This document shows, piece by piece, positions 8,192 to 20,098 of a stretch of 32,225 bases of DNA. The stretch's first letter is position 1, and each line of letters begins with the position of its first letter. The position numbers and the translations under genes are program-made. Below the pieces are notes generated by a model. The model had not been told where the DNA came from. It did not search any database and saw nothing but the letters and a program-made list of their open reading frames with translations. Source of the DNA: Planctomycetaceae bacterium. GTDB taxonomy: Bacteria; Planctomycetota; Planctomycetia; Planctomycetales; Planctomycetaceae. Location: positions 1 through 32,225 of the forward strand of contig JACCRE010000241.1 of assembly GCA_013813775.1 (NCBI GenBank). Reading direction: 5' to 3'.

Positions 8192-10323
8192 TTAGTTATT
8201 CCAGGCTGACTTGAGCGTTGACAACGATAGGATCTGCACCTTGGCGGTGCCTCCTGTTGCGGTAATCGCGAGCGGACGGTCATTCTGCGCGGCAACGAAG
8301 GGAACCGAGATCGCAACGGCACCCTCGTTCGCGAAGACTTCGATTGAGCCGCGGTCAACGAGTACGCGAAGGTGCAGAACTCCGTTCGAAATGGGCAGCG
8401 GCGCCTTCACGCCGTGAATCGACAACTCCTGCGTCGCGACGTCGTAGGTCAGCGGCGCGCCATGCACCGTGAGCCCAACCGTCTTTGCGTTCCCGACATT
8501 GAGGTGACACACTGCGTCAACAAGATCGCCTCCCTGCGGACGATTCGCACGGTCGAGTAGCGGGTAAACGCCTGTGACTTCGAAGCCGTTCTGCGAGCGG
8601 ATTTTGTCGCCCAGTATGTCCAGCTCTCTCACGGGCCTCGCAAACATTCGGGGGCCGGCATCGGTGGAACGCAGCGTAAGCTCCACCGGCACGACCATCT
8701 GCTGATTGAAGGGCATGCCGGGAAATTCGATCCCGCGTCCCCAGCCGATCTGGACGCGGCGGCCGTCCGGAGCGTTGTCGTACGTCTGAGCCGCATAGAA
8801 GTTGCCGTACCAGAGCTTCTGCTTGTCCGATGACGGCTTGAACGCCTTCCCGTCGAAATCGCCAAGTACATATTCACCATCCGCTGCGTAGAGCACCCAT
8901 CGTTCTTCGCCATTGCTCCCGTCGACGGGCAGCTTGAACAGATCCGGACATTCGAAGAAGCCCTCGATGCGACTTTCGAACGTCCAGTCCTTCAAGTCGG
9001 GCGACGAGTAGAACGCGATGAAGCGTCCTTCGGCGTCGTCCCCTTCTTCTCCTGATAGACGGCCATGATCCAACGACTCGTCGCTTCGTGCCAAAGGAGC
9101 TTCGGGTCGCGCCCTTGATGCCGCACGACGGGGTTGCCCTCGTATTCCGTCCACGTCCGTCCGCGATCGGCACTATAGGCGATGCACTCGCCGCGGCCCG
9201 TGCTGGTGTAGGCGAGGACGAGCGGCGGCTCTTCCGCCTTGCCGAAGCCCGAGGTGTTTTTCTCATCGACGACCGCGCTGCCCGAGAACGCCCAGTCGCC
9301 GAACTGTTTCGGGTAGAGCGCGATCGGCAGTTCCCGCCAATGCACGAGGTCGGGGCTGACGGCGTGACCCCAGTGCATATTCCCCCACTGCACGCCGAAC
9401 GGGTTGTGTTGATAAAACAGGTGCCATTCACCGTCGTGGAAGACCAGCCCGTTGGGGTCGTTGAGCCAGCCGCGGCGCGAGGTGAAGTGAAACTGAGGTC
9501 GCAGCGCTTCCTGATAAAGTTTCTGCTGGTTGGGAAGCTTGTCGCTCTCGACGATCGCCTCCAACGCCGCGGAATCGGCGGGCAGCGAATCGACTTCGAT
9601 CTTCAATGCCTTGCCGGCGGATGGTCCCACGTCGCTGATCGCGAAGAAGTCGGGCTGTCCGTCGGCAAGCTCGATCTCGAACTCGCGGACCGTCTCGCCA
9701 TCGACAACGAACTTCATCCTTCGCTTCTGCGCACCGTTCTTGACCGGCAAACGTAGATAGCGCTTCGTGATCTGCAATTCGCGCGAGGCCGGCTCGGCCT
9801 GGCTCTTTCGGTCGCTCTGCACGATCTGATCGACGTTGATGTGCCCCCAGCCGCCTTTGCGCTGATCGACGATGCGAATCGTCGCCGATCGTCCGGCGAG
9901 ATCGGCGACGTCCCACGTCTTCCAGTTGAGCCGCTCGCTGCCGCCGGACGCGGTGTTCGGTCCCGACGTCTTGCGAGCGACCTTGCCCTCGATCACAAGT
10001 TCGATGGCCGTTTCGTCGTACCCGCCGCCGATCAGGAAGTTGATGAAGTTGCGTTCGACCTTGAACGGCGGCGACGTCAGTGTGCCGGTCGAGTCATCTC
10101 CGCCGACGAAGCTGTTGATGAGCCGCTCACCCTTGTAGCCTTCGACGTGCATCTGCCCCGGCAGCGTTCCGCTGGCGGGCCCGGTTCCGAAGGCATCGCC
10201 TTCGACCTGCCAGGCGCCGTACGTTTCGGACTCGAAATCAGCGATGAGAACGTCGGGACGGTCGGCGGCATCACTCGCAGTCGCGATCGAAAGGAACATC
10301 AACGTCACCAGGAGCTTCGACAT
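8192..10323 (-). pseudogene. Secreted GH32 fructan hydrolase (levanase/invertase-like), frameshifted
   Basis: Two overlapping frames together encode one GH32 protein of about 710 aa. GH32 enzymes release fructose from levan, inulin or sucrose. From the ATG at 10321-10323 (GGAGA six bases upstream) come a signal peptide (1-20), an extra N-terminal region to about 275, then the catalytic propeller: WLNDPNG with nucleophile Asp289, the FSGSAVVD segment, and RDPK with Asp406. The frame breaks at a run of four C (9040-9043, plus strand). One added base would join it to the second frame, which carries the acid/base Glu in FECPDLF and the C-terminal beta-sandwich ending at 8192. Both halves are well conserved, so this is a very recent mutation, a homopolymer sequencing error, or programmed slippage. 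It sits 119 bases after the ABC ATPase gene. Confidence 0.88.
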
Positions 10324-10375
10324 CGAGCGTCTCCGCGGGCAATTCCATGTTCGGCTGCGTGAGATTGCGAAGCCT

Positions 10376-10395
10376 CGGCGGGCTGACGCCCGCCG
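10376..10395. repeat. Palindrome between ABC ATPase and GH32 genes
   Basis: CGGCGGGC pairs with GCCCGCCG around loop TGAC (GTCA on the minus strand). It is related to the element at 5434-5453 through the shared core GGC-GTYA-GCC. It could attenuate read-through from the ABC gene into the hydrolase gene. Confidence 0.6.
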
Positions 10396-10442
10396 CTCGC
10401 CTCGTTCCTCAAGCGTCAACCCTCAGCCATAGACCATCAACC

Positions 10443-11372
<930 letters not shown>

Positions 11373-11389
11373 GGCGAAGACGTTGAGTG

Positions 11390-13645
11390 TCAGGGACGGG
11401 AACTTCGCCGTGGTCGCACGGCGGGATCGGGCGACGCGTCAGACTCCGTCGGTGCCTCGGCGGTCTCGCCGTCGAACGTCGGCAGCGTGATCGGCACGTT
11501 GGATTCGTCGAGTGTGACCGGCAGCACGAGCCGGACGAAGGTCGACTTCCGGGCCGGCTCGAACGGGCCGCCCGATTTCGCGTCGACCGTCACCTCGGAC
11601 GCCGGCGCGTCGAGCCGCCCGAGAACGATCGCACGTCCCATGTCCACCAGGTGTGTCAGGTCATGCGAACCGAGCACGTCGTTGGCGAGTCCGGTGTAGG
11701 CGCTTCCGCCGGTCGCCTCATGAAACGTGAGCATTCGCAGAATCGCCCCGATGTCCGTTTCGAGCGGATCATACGCGGTGTCGGTCACAAGAAACTCCGC
11801 ACCGGACTCTCCCGCTTCGCGTTCAATGCGTGTCGTCATGCGCCGTCGGAGATATGAATCGAGATCATTGCGATCGAAAGCGGCGGAGGCGAGATCGATC
11901 GGCTCGCCCGGATGCCACTGTGATTCGTGCGGATTGACGAAGATGCGATCGCCGAAGACCACGACGTAATCGAGAAGAGGGCGATCCAGCGTATGCGTGA
12001 TCGTGCCTTCAAGCACGCCCCGCCCGCGCGTGACGAGATCGGATGTGACAAGATCGGCCCCGTCGCCTCGCTGCCAAGTCGCAACGAACCGGCGGCTCGC
12101 CCACACGAGTTGAGGCACCGCCTCCGCACTCGCTGATTCGGCCGACGAGCGCAGTGCATACTCCGGCCGGAACAACCCGCCAGACGCTTCGCGATAGGTG
12201 CCGCCGAACGTCGCTTCAGGAGGCGTAAACCATGCCACGCGAGGCGCCGATTCCTCCTGTCTCGAACTCTCGACGCCCGTGGGTGCGATCACCACGTCTG
12301 AGACGGCAGATTCGACCGTATAAAGCGTCACGGCTGTCCGGCCGCGTACCGTGCCGGTCGTCGCATCGATGTCGAGGATATCGGTCTGATTGAAGCGTGA
12401 TGTCGTGCCGTTCGCGTTCGCAGCGGCGGCGTGCAGCCACCAACCGGACGCAGCGACGAGCAACGGCAGAGTGATCCACGTGAGCGCAGGCCTCTTCAGC
12501 ACTCGATGCACGAGCAGGTAGTCGAGCGGACCAACGACGGCGGCATAAACGATAAGGAGAATCAATGCGGCGCCGACTGTCGGCCGCTCTACGTTCGGAA
12601 ACGAATCGTCGGACCGCGCGAGCTGAGTCGCGATGTCACTCACTCCGGGCGCTATAATCCGACGACCCTTTGCCTTCGTCGGCTCGTTTCTAAGAATCGC
12701 CTTCCGAATGAGGTTCGGTCGACCCGCCCACGTCGAGAAGGGGACGTCATCGAGATCAATGGCAAACAAGGTCACGATGCCGAAACCGTAGGGTGATCTC
12801 GCGATGAGCGGACCGTCGGCACCGTAGGCCAGCACTTCCGCCGAGTCACCCAACCGCGCGGCCCGCACTCGAGCCCGCGCCGGCAGTCGGCGATCGGAGC
12901 CAGAAAACGCTTCAAGTTGCGAAAGATCCCGCAGCTGAACCGTTTCGCCGACCTCGATCGGCGTCCATTCAGCGAGCGGGCCGTCACGAAACGTATCAGT
13001 GAAGCGACCGAGCGCGATCACCAGATGCCCTCCGCCGGCGACCCAGCGTCGAATCGCTTCGGCTTGCTGCCCCTGCGGAGCGAAGTCGCCGCGGGCGAAC
13101 AGAACATCGGCCGCCGTGTAGGCGTCGTCGCTTTCAGGCAGTGGCTCAGACAGCGGAGCCGCGAGGACTCCGGCCGGAACGGGCAAAGTCGGCTCCACAC
13201 CCTCGCCGGAGACTTCGTTGAGGCCGCCGGCCATGACCCAGAGCTTCTCGCCCTTTGGCACAGCGGTCGGAAGCGACCCGGCGCGTAACCTGCGCTCGAC
13301 AAGGATCGCTCCGTCGGCATCGCGGATCCGAAGCGTCAGATCGCTGCCAAGCCGGCCGGCCTGAATGACGCCCCGAATGATTCCGTGAGAGCCGGAGGTT
13401 TCGACAGACCCCAAACTCTGTATGACGGCGGAACCTTCGGCATCGGCTGTGACGGTTTCGAGAACGAGCGGTCTGGTGGAGTCAGCGTCCCGCTGCACAG
13501 TGACCGCCAGAGGCATCCACTGTCCGGCCTTATAGCGGCCGCCAAACCCGACCTCCACACGATCGATCGAGGCGTCGGCCCCTCGCGCCGGCACGGCGAT
13601 CAGGGCCGCCAGCAACAGAGCGGTCAACTGGGAAAGACGAATCAT
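11390..13645 (-). CDS. Large exported/membrane protein encoded with ABC ATPase
   Basis: 751 aa. A signal peptide (1-23, cleavage near ARGADA) is followed by a beta-rich periplasmic region. A segment resembling a type 1 glutamine amidotransferase-like fold ('DVLFARGDFAPQGQQAEAIRRWVAGGGHLVIALG', about 187-220) lacks an obvious catalytic triad. Two membrane helices (about 365-385 'ALILLIVYAAVVGPLDYLLV' and 395-412) are followed by another long beta-rich domain and a Pro/Arg tail. This layout recalls auxiliary subunits that accompany ABC-2 exporters, but I cannot name the family. A weak promoter may lie upstream at 13675-13704. No Shine-Dalgarno is seen. Confidence 0.85.
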   Translation of the reverse strand: MIRLSQLTALLLAALIAVPARGADASIDRVEVGFGGRYKAGQWMPLAVTVQRDADSTRPLVLETVTADAEGSAVIQSLGSVETSGSHGIIRGVIQAGRLGSDLTLRIRDADGAILVERRLRAGSLPTAVPKGEKLWVMAGGLNEVSGEGVEPTLPVPAGVLAAPLSEPLPESDDAYTAADVLFARGDFAPQGQQAEAIRRWVAGGGHLVIALGRFTDTFRDGPLAEWTPIEVGETVQLRDLSQLEAFSGSDRRLPARARVRAARLGDSAEVLAYGADGPLIARSPYGFGIVTLFAIDLDDVPFSTWAGRPNLIRKAILRNEPTKAKGRRIIAPGVSDIATQLARSDDSFPNVERPTVGAALILLIVYAAVVGPLDYLLVHRVLKRPALTWITLPLLVAASGWWLHAAAANANGTTSRFNQTDILDIDATTGTVRGRTAVTLYTVESAVSDVVIAPTGVESSRQEESAPRVAWFTPPEATFGGTYREASGGLFRPEYALRSSAESASAEAVPQLVWASRRFVATWQRGDGADLVTSDLVTRGRGVLEGTITHTLDRPLLDYVVVFGDRIFVNPHESQWHPGEPIDLASAAFDRNDLDSYLRRRMTTRIEREAGESGAEFLVTDTAYDPLETDIGAILRMLTFHEATGGSAYTGLANDVLGSHDLTHLVDMGRAIVLGRLDAPASEVTVDAKSGGPFEPARKSTFVRLVLPVTLDESNVPITLPTFDGETAEAPTESDASPDPAVRPRRSSRP

Positions 13646-13674
13646 CAGTGGCGTTCGGCGGAGGCGTCGTGACT

Positions 13675-13704
13675 ATCGTAACCGGCTCTCGGCGGTCGTC
13701 ACAA
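13675..13704 (-). promoter_or_regulatory. Possible sigma-70 promoter for the 751-aa/ABC genes
   Basis: On the minus strand TTGTGA (13704-13699) and TACGAT (13680-13675) are separated by 18 bases, 30 bases before the ATG. Each box has two or so mismatches to consensus, so this is a weak call. Confidence 0.3.
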
Positions 13705-13722
13705 CGGACGCAAGAAAGTCGT

Positions 13723-14472
13723 TTAGCACTCGTCGCCTGCAGCGTTCTGGGCCAGGCGCACGAGCCGCTTTGCGAGGGCACCCAAGATCGGCCAAGGGAT
13801 CGTGTGCCCGCCGGAGAACGGCAGGAATTCGACCTTGTGGCCGTGCGCGATGAGCAGATCTCGCAGCGCTTCGGCACCGAAGAAAGGAAGGATGGGGTCC
13901 TGCGTTCCGTGGCTCATCAGCACGTCGAGCGGGGCTTGTTTCGCCGCGAGCACTTTCCACTCAGGTTCGGCGAGCAGCACGCCGCTGGCGAGACAGACCG
14001 TAGCGACCGGTTCCTCGAGGCGCAATGCGACGTCGGCCGACAGCATCGCACCTTGAGAGAACCCGCCGAGCACGATCCGCGCAAGCGGCAGGCCTGTTTC
14101 TCGTCGGATGTCGGCGATCAGCCCCATCATGCGTTCTCGCGCGAGATCGAGACCCGGCGGCGCCTGCCTGCGCATTTCATCCCAGCGACCGGTTTGCGCG
14201 GCCATCACAAGTCGCTCCATGTCGAGGGGCCACCACGCCCTTCCGCCGGGAAGGCCGGCCGGGCCAAGGTCCAGCACCGCCGCCGGGAAGTAAAAGCGGA
14301 CACCGCTTCGAATCGCCGGATCGGTTTGCAGAAGCTCGGCTCCGATCGGCGCGAGATCGTCGGCGGGAGCGCCGTAGCCGTGACACAAGACAACGGCGAT
14401 CGACGGCTGAGCGCCTGATGAAAGTCCATCCACAACATGACAGTTCAGTTTGCCCAATTGCCGCTGCGCCAT
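13723..14472 (-). CDS. Alpha/beta hydrolase, phospholipase/carboxylesterase family
   Basis: 249 aa, the usual length of this small esterase family. The nucleophile elbow GFSQG puts Ser139 on it; Asp192 (QDPILPF) and His223 (GGHTIP) complete the triad. An oxyanion-type HGYGA lies at 31-35. There is no signal peptide, so it is cytoplasmic. The ATG at 14470-14472 has GGAG seven bases upstream; in-frame starts at 14496 and 14538 lack one. It lies 77 bases upstream of the 751-aa gene on the same strand and could be co-transcribed. Substrate unknown; family members hydrolyse short-chain or acyl esters. Confidence 0.88.
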   Translation of the reverse strand: MAQRQLGKLNCHVVDGLSSGAQPSIAVVLCHGYGAPADDLAPIGAELLQTDPAIRSGVRFYFPAAVLDLGPAGLPGGRAWWPLDMERLVMAAQTGRWDEMRRQAPPGLDLARERMMGLIADIRRETGLPLARIVLGGFSQGAMLSADVALRLEEPVATVCLASGVLLAEPEWKVLAAKQAPLDVLMSHGTQDPILPFFGAEALRDLLIAHGHKVEFLPFSGGHTIPWPILGALAKRLVRLAQNAAGDEC

Positions 14473-14783
14473 CGTCCCGCTCCATTTCAGTCGCATCCGC
14501 GATCCGTCCCCGACGGACGAACGATTCTGCACGGTCACGCAACAACAGGCAATGTCCGCGCGCCATCAAACGTGCGACACGGAATCAACAACGCGACACG
14601 TCGCGATCACCGTTCGCGGGCGGAGCGTTGTAGAAAACTTGCCGACCCTCGTTCAATTCTTCGCCTCTCGAACGGTTCCGGCCACACTGCCGCCATTCCG
14701 GCACCCGCCTTGCCTGAAGGTGGTGAGCGTCGATGGCTGGCGCGGCGCTAGTCGGGACTGGAAGTGCATCAAAGGGGCATGTC
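14473..14783. other. Divergent intergenic stretch, esterase / secreted protein
   Basis: About 310 bases between divergent genes. No gene, RNA or clear promoter pair is supported. AAAGGGG at 14770-14776 serves as ribosome site for the gene at 14784. Confidence 0.5.
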
Positions 14784-15686
14784 ATGAAGACGTTGACGAT
14801 TCTTCTGGTCGGGGCAGCGGTCGGTTGGACATTGCCGGCGAACGCGCAGTGCCCGCAAGAGGTCTTTCAGCGAGCGAGTCACGCTCATTCCTTGGCCGCG
14901 CAGATTTCCGCGCTGACGCTCCCCTACGGCCAAGGCAATGCGGCGTGGAGTCGCGTCTCACAGCGAGCCATCGCGGCAGATGCGGCCGCGGAAATGCTGC
15001 TCGGAGCGCTGCAGACTGGTGATTTCTGCGCCGGTTACGACGCTGCGATTCATTTGCGTTCTCTCGCGGATGACCTGCAAGACGCTGCGGAAGACTTGCG
15101 TCCGTTCGCCTCTCCGTATGGCGCCGGCCCCTGCCTCCACGAGATCCGGCAGATCGAGCAACTCGCCGACCGCCTGGAGGACGTCGCCGAAGACTTGCGG
15201 CGCGACACGAAAAGGCTCGACCAGGCACGGTTTCCCGTCGCGCGGCCCATCGTACCGCCAATTTGCGGCACACCGGTGCCCGGGTCGCTCTGCACCGACA
15301 CGATGTATGGTTCCTACGGAACGATTCTCCCGACGGCTCCGTCTCAAAGCTACGGCATCGACACCTCGACGCAGTCGTTCGAGTATCAATGGCCGTCGCA
15401 GACTCTCCCTGGCTATGGCGCTGGTGCCGCACCGATGGGGCCGAGCCTGAGTGCACGTCCGCGCGGAAATATGCCAGACGTTCTGCCGCCGCTCTACGGG
15501 CCAACCGGCGGATACTACGGCGGCAGCCTTCCATCATCGCCGAATGTTCGCACCGTGCCGCCGGGGCACGCCAAACGATCGTCGAATCCCTCTGACCGGT
15601 TCCATTCGATCGATCGTCGTCCGACAGGACCGGCACTTTACGCTCCGTCGGCGGCGTCCGCACAACACAGCCGCTTCACCTGGTAG
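14784..15686 (+). CDS. Secreted protein of unknown function
   Basis: 300 aa. A clean signal peptide (MKTLTILLVGAAVGWTLPANAQ, cleavage after ANA) leads into a helical region (about 25-150) with repeated 'LADDLQDAAEDLRPF' and 'LADRLEDVAEDLRRD' helices. Residues 160-300 are rich in Pro, Gly, Tyr and Ser and look disordered. Six cysteines after the signal suggest disulphides in the periplasm. A GGGG seven bases upstream supports the ATG at 14784; an earlier in-frame start would bury the signal. Not recognised. The two helical motifs may be an internal duplication. Confidence 0.8.
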   Translation: MKTLTILLVGAAVGWTLPANAQCPQEVFQRASHAHSLAAQISALTLPYGQGNAAWSRVSQRAIAADAAAEMLLGALQTGDFCAGYDAAIHLRSLADDLQDAAEDLRPFASPYGAGPCLHEIRQIEQLADRLEDVAEDLRRDTKRLDQARFPVARPIVPPICGTPVPGSLCTDTMYGSYGTILPTAPSQSYGIDTSTQSFEYQWPSQTLPGYGAGAAPMGPSLSARPRGNMPDVLPPLYGPTGGYYGGSLPSSPNVRTVPPGHAKRSSNPSDRFHSIDRRPTGPALYAPSAASAQHSRFTW

Positions 15687-15736
15687 CAGGCAGCGGTAGT
15701 TGACATTTACGGGCGTCCGCCGGGATCATCGGCCGC

Positions 15737-16192
15737 ATGGCCGATCTCATCACGGCGGACGCCCTGACGCGTTACCTGCACGATCACATCCCGCTCACGC
15801 GACACATGCAGATCGTCGTCGTGGAATGCGGCGCCGCGCGTATCGTGCTGGCGGCTCCGCTCGCTCCGAACGTGAACCATCGCGCGACGGCCTTCGGCGG
15901 AAGCCTTTCCAGCGCGGCGATCCTCGCAGGCTGGGCGTGGCTGCACGTCCGACTGACGGAGCTGGGACGACGACAGCGACTCGTCATTTCCGAATCGACG
16001 ACGACCTACGAGCATCCCGTGGACGGTGCCTTTGAAGCGATCTGCGAGTCACCGGCCGCGGCCGAATTCGACCGCTTCACTCAGATCCTCGACCGCCGCG
16101 GCAAAGCTCGAATCACGCTGAAAAGCCACGTGACCTGCAACGGCCGAGTCGCGGTCCGGCACATCGGCCGGTACGCCGCCGTCGGCCACTGA
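15737..16192 (+). CDS. YiiD C-terminal-type thioesterase (hot-dog fold)
   Basis: 151 aa. The segment NVNHRATAFGGSLSSAAILAGW (45-66) is the signature of the YiiD_C thioesterase domain, a hot-dog fold that in E. coli is fused to an acetyltransferase. Here it stands alone. The substrate is probably an acyl-CoA or acyl-ACP but this is not known. The start ATG at 15737 has no good Shine-Dalgarno. It follows the secreted protein by 50 bases and precedes the tRNA-Gln promoter. Confidence 0.85.
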   Translation: MADLITADALTRYLHDHIPLTRHMQIVVVECGAARIVLAAPLAPNVNHRATAFGGSLSSAAILAGWAWLHVRLTELGRRQRLVISESTTTYEHPVDGAFEAICESPAAAEFDRFTQILDRRGKARITLKSHVTCNGRVAVRHIGRYAAVGH

Positions 16193-16243
16193 CGAACCCG
16201 AAGGCGCGGCCGCGTGTCGGTCCGCCGAAGACTCGCCGCGGGG

Positions 16244-16271
16244 TTGCGTAGGCGGCCCGATCTCCTATACT
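16244..16271 (+). promoter_or_regulatory. Sigma-70 promoter of tRNA-Gln
   Basis: TTGCGT (16244-16249), a 16-base spacer and TATACT (16266-16271) lie just ahead of the tRNA, whose mature 5' end is 15 bases further on. Spacing and distance suit a stable-RNA promoter. Confidence 0.65.
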
Positions 16272-16285
16272 TCTCTCAGACGCAC

Positions 16286-16356
16286 TGCCTGGTAGTGTAA
16301 CGGTAGCACGACTGACTCTGACTCAGTTAGTCAAGGTTCGAATCCTTGCCGGGCAA
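16286..16356 (+). tRNA. tRNA-Gln (anticodon CUG)
   Basis: TGCCTGG (16286-16292) pairs with CCGGGCA (16349-16355), with discriminator A at 16356. Anticodon stem ACTGA/TCAGT encloses CTCTGAC, giving anticodon CTG. The T arm CAAGG-TTCGAAT-CCTTG is perfect. CCA is not encoded. A promoter lies upstream and a terminator three bases downstream, so it is a single-gene transcript. Confidence 0.95.
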
Positions 16357-16359
16357 CTT

Positions 16360-16394
16360 CGCGACGCCCTCTTTTGAGGCGTCGCGTTTTCTTT
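16360..16394 (+). terminator. Rho-independent terminator of tRNA-Gln
   Basis: CGCGACGCC (16360-16368) pairs perfectly with GGCGTCGCG (16378-16386) around a nine-base loop, followed by TTTTCTTT. It ends the tRNA transcript before the converging pyrophosphatase gene. Confidence 0.85.
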
Positions 16395-16475
16395 GCGCCG
16401 CTGCTCTCGACGGCTCCGCCTTCTCCCCGCTTGCATCGTTCCGCGAGTGCCTGGTCTGAGCACGATCACGGCCGC

Positions 16476-18914
<2,439 letters not shown>

Positions 18915-19322
18915 ATGACGGACCCCGGGAAGCGAAATCGTCGTGTGAAAAAGCAGGCGTCGACGACAGAGGATCGCCGACTAGAAAAAAGATGACTTTC
19001 CGACTTCGACGCCGCCTTTCGTAAGTTTGGAGGCGGCTCAGCGGAGACATGCGACGCGAGAGAACCGTCGCGTTGGCGTTTGCAGACAATCAGCGGCTGC
19101 CGGCGGCAGTCTGACTCATCAACTTGAGCATTGATCAGCGGCTGCGGTCCCAAGAGGGCGACTGTCCCGCGGGGCGTGCGCTCGTCATCGTCGATGCGAA
19201 GAATGACCTTGATGCGTCTGAATCGCAAGTGAAATGATGCCATGGCCTGAGAGCGGATGGCCGGCTAAGGTATTCGCCCCCTCCTTATCTCAGGTAACGC
19301 GACCCGCGTGCTGCTGAAAGCC
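18915..19322. other. Divergent intergenic stretch, hppA / DUF2293
   Basis: About 400 bases. An open frame on the minus strand (19243 to 18911) runs to the hppA start but resembles no known protein, so I do not call it. A 12-base direct repeat ATCAGCGGCTGC occurs at 19089-19100 and 19134-19145, 45 bases apart, a possible regulator site for one of the flanking genes. No promoter close to consensus was seen. Confidence 0.45.
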
Positions 19323-20042
19323 ATGCCCGAAACGCGTGACGTCGAAGCCTGTTCAGAACCTCGAACGGTCCTTGCCGAGAACGGCCAGAAACTCACTGTG
19401 CCAGACGAGTGGGAGCTGCTCCCGCCCGGGGACGCCGCTCTCACGCGGCGGGTGAAGGCGTCCGGGCCGCACTGGACCATGATCGAAAAGAAGGGCCGAC
19501 GGAGGTTCTCACGAGGCGTTTGGGCATCCGCAGAAACGATTGCCGCGATCCGCAGCGCACTTGCCGCCGAGCGTGCGACGCCTGCCTATGCGAGCAAACG
19601 GCAGAATGATCTTCGAAGGCGTGAGCATAAACAGGCGGAGTACGTCGGCTCGTTTCACGAGGCCGTGCGAACGTATCTCGCATTCGCACCGGCTTTTACC
19701 GACCTTGCGGAGCAACTTGCCCGCGCCGTCACCGAGCATGCCACCCCGGTTGGAAGCGGCACCGTCGCCAGAACGCAACGCATTCCAATTGAACGCAGGG
19801 CAAAGGCGGCGGTTCTGGCCTGGATGCGACACCAAACGACGAACTACGACAACCTGAAGATCGAGCGGCGCAAAGGACGCCGCCACGAGGTCCGACGGCA
19901 ACTTGCGCAGCAATCGCTGAAACTTCTCGCGGTCTACCGCTCCAGCGGACCGGCCGACATGGACTCGTGCCCGCTGCAGATTGCACTTCGGCGGAGGACG
20001 AACAGCGAGACAAACACAAGAACTCACGAGCCGGCCGCATAG
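19323..20042 (+). CDS. DUF2293 domain protein
   Basis: 239 aa from ATG 19323 (GTG 19308 also possible). An N-terminal part with 'VPDEWELLPPGDAALTRRVKASGPHW' and 'KKGRRRFSRGVWA' is followed by the DUF2293 core (about 110-215): 'HATPVGSGTVARTQRIPIERRAKAAVLAWMRHQTTNYDNLKI' and the basic 'RRKGRRHEVRRQLA'. The domain is very basic, which would suit nucleic-acid binding, but no function is established. No Shine-Dalgarno is visible. It converges with the kinase gene. Confidence 0.85.
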   Translation: MPETRDVEACSEPRTVLAENGQKLTVPDEWELLPPGDAALTRRVKASGPHWTMIEKKGRRRFSRGVWASAETIAAIRSALAAERATPAYASKRQNDLRRREHKQAEYVGSFHEAVRTYLAFAPAFTDLAEQLARAVTEHATPVGSGTVARTQRIPIERRAKAAVLAWMRHQTTNYDNLKIERRKGRRHEVRRQLAQQSLKLLAVYRSSGPADMDSCPLQIALRRRTNSETNTRTHEPAA

Positions 20043-20098
20043 TGACAGGTCCGCAATGATCCGCCGCAACGGCATTTCGGCAGGCGGAGGAGAGTTGC

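Noticed and set aside
6787-8358. 523-residue minus-strand frame opposite the PH-domain pair
   Set aside because: Arg/His/Asp-rich composition typical of antisense to GC-rich genes; the plus-strand genes have recognisable domains.
8192-9154. Two separate genes in place of one GH32 gene
   Set aside because: Neither half has a complete active site; motifs are continuous across the one-base shift.
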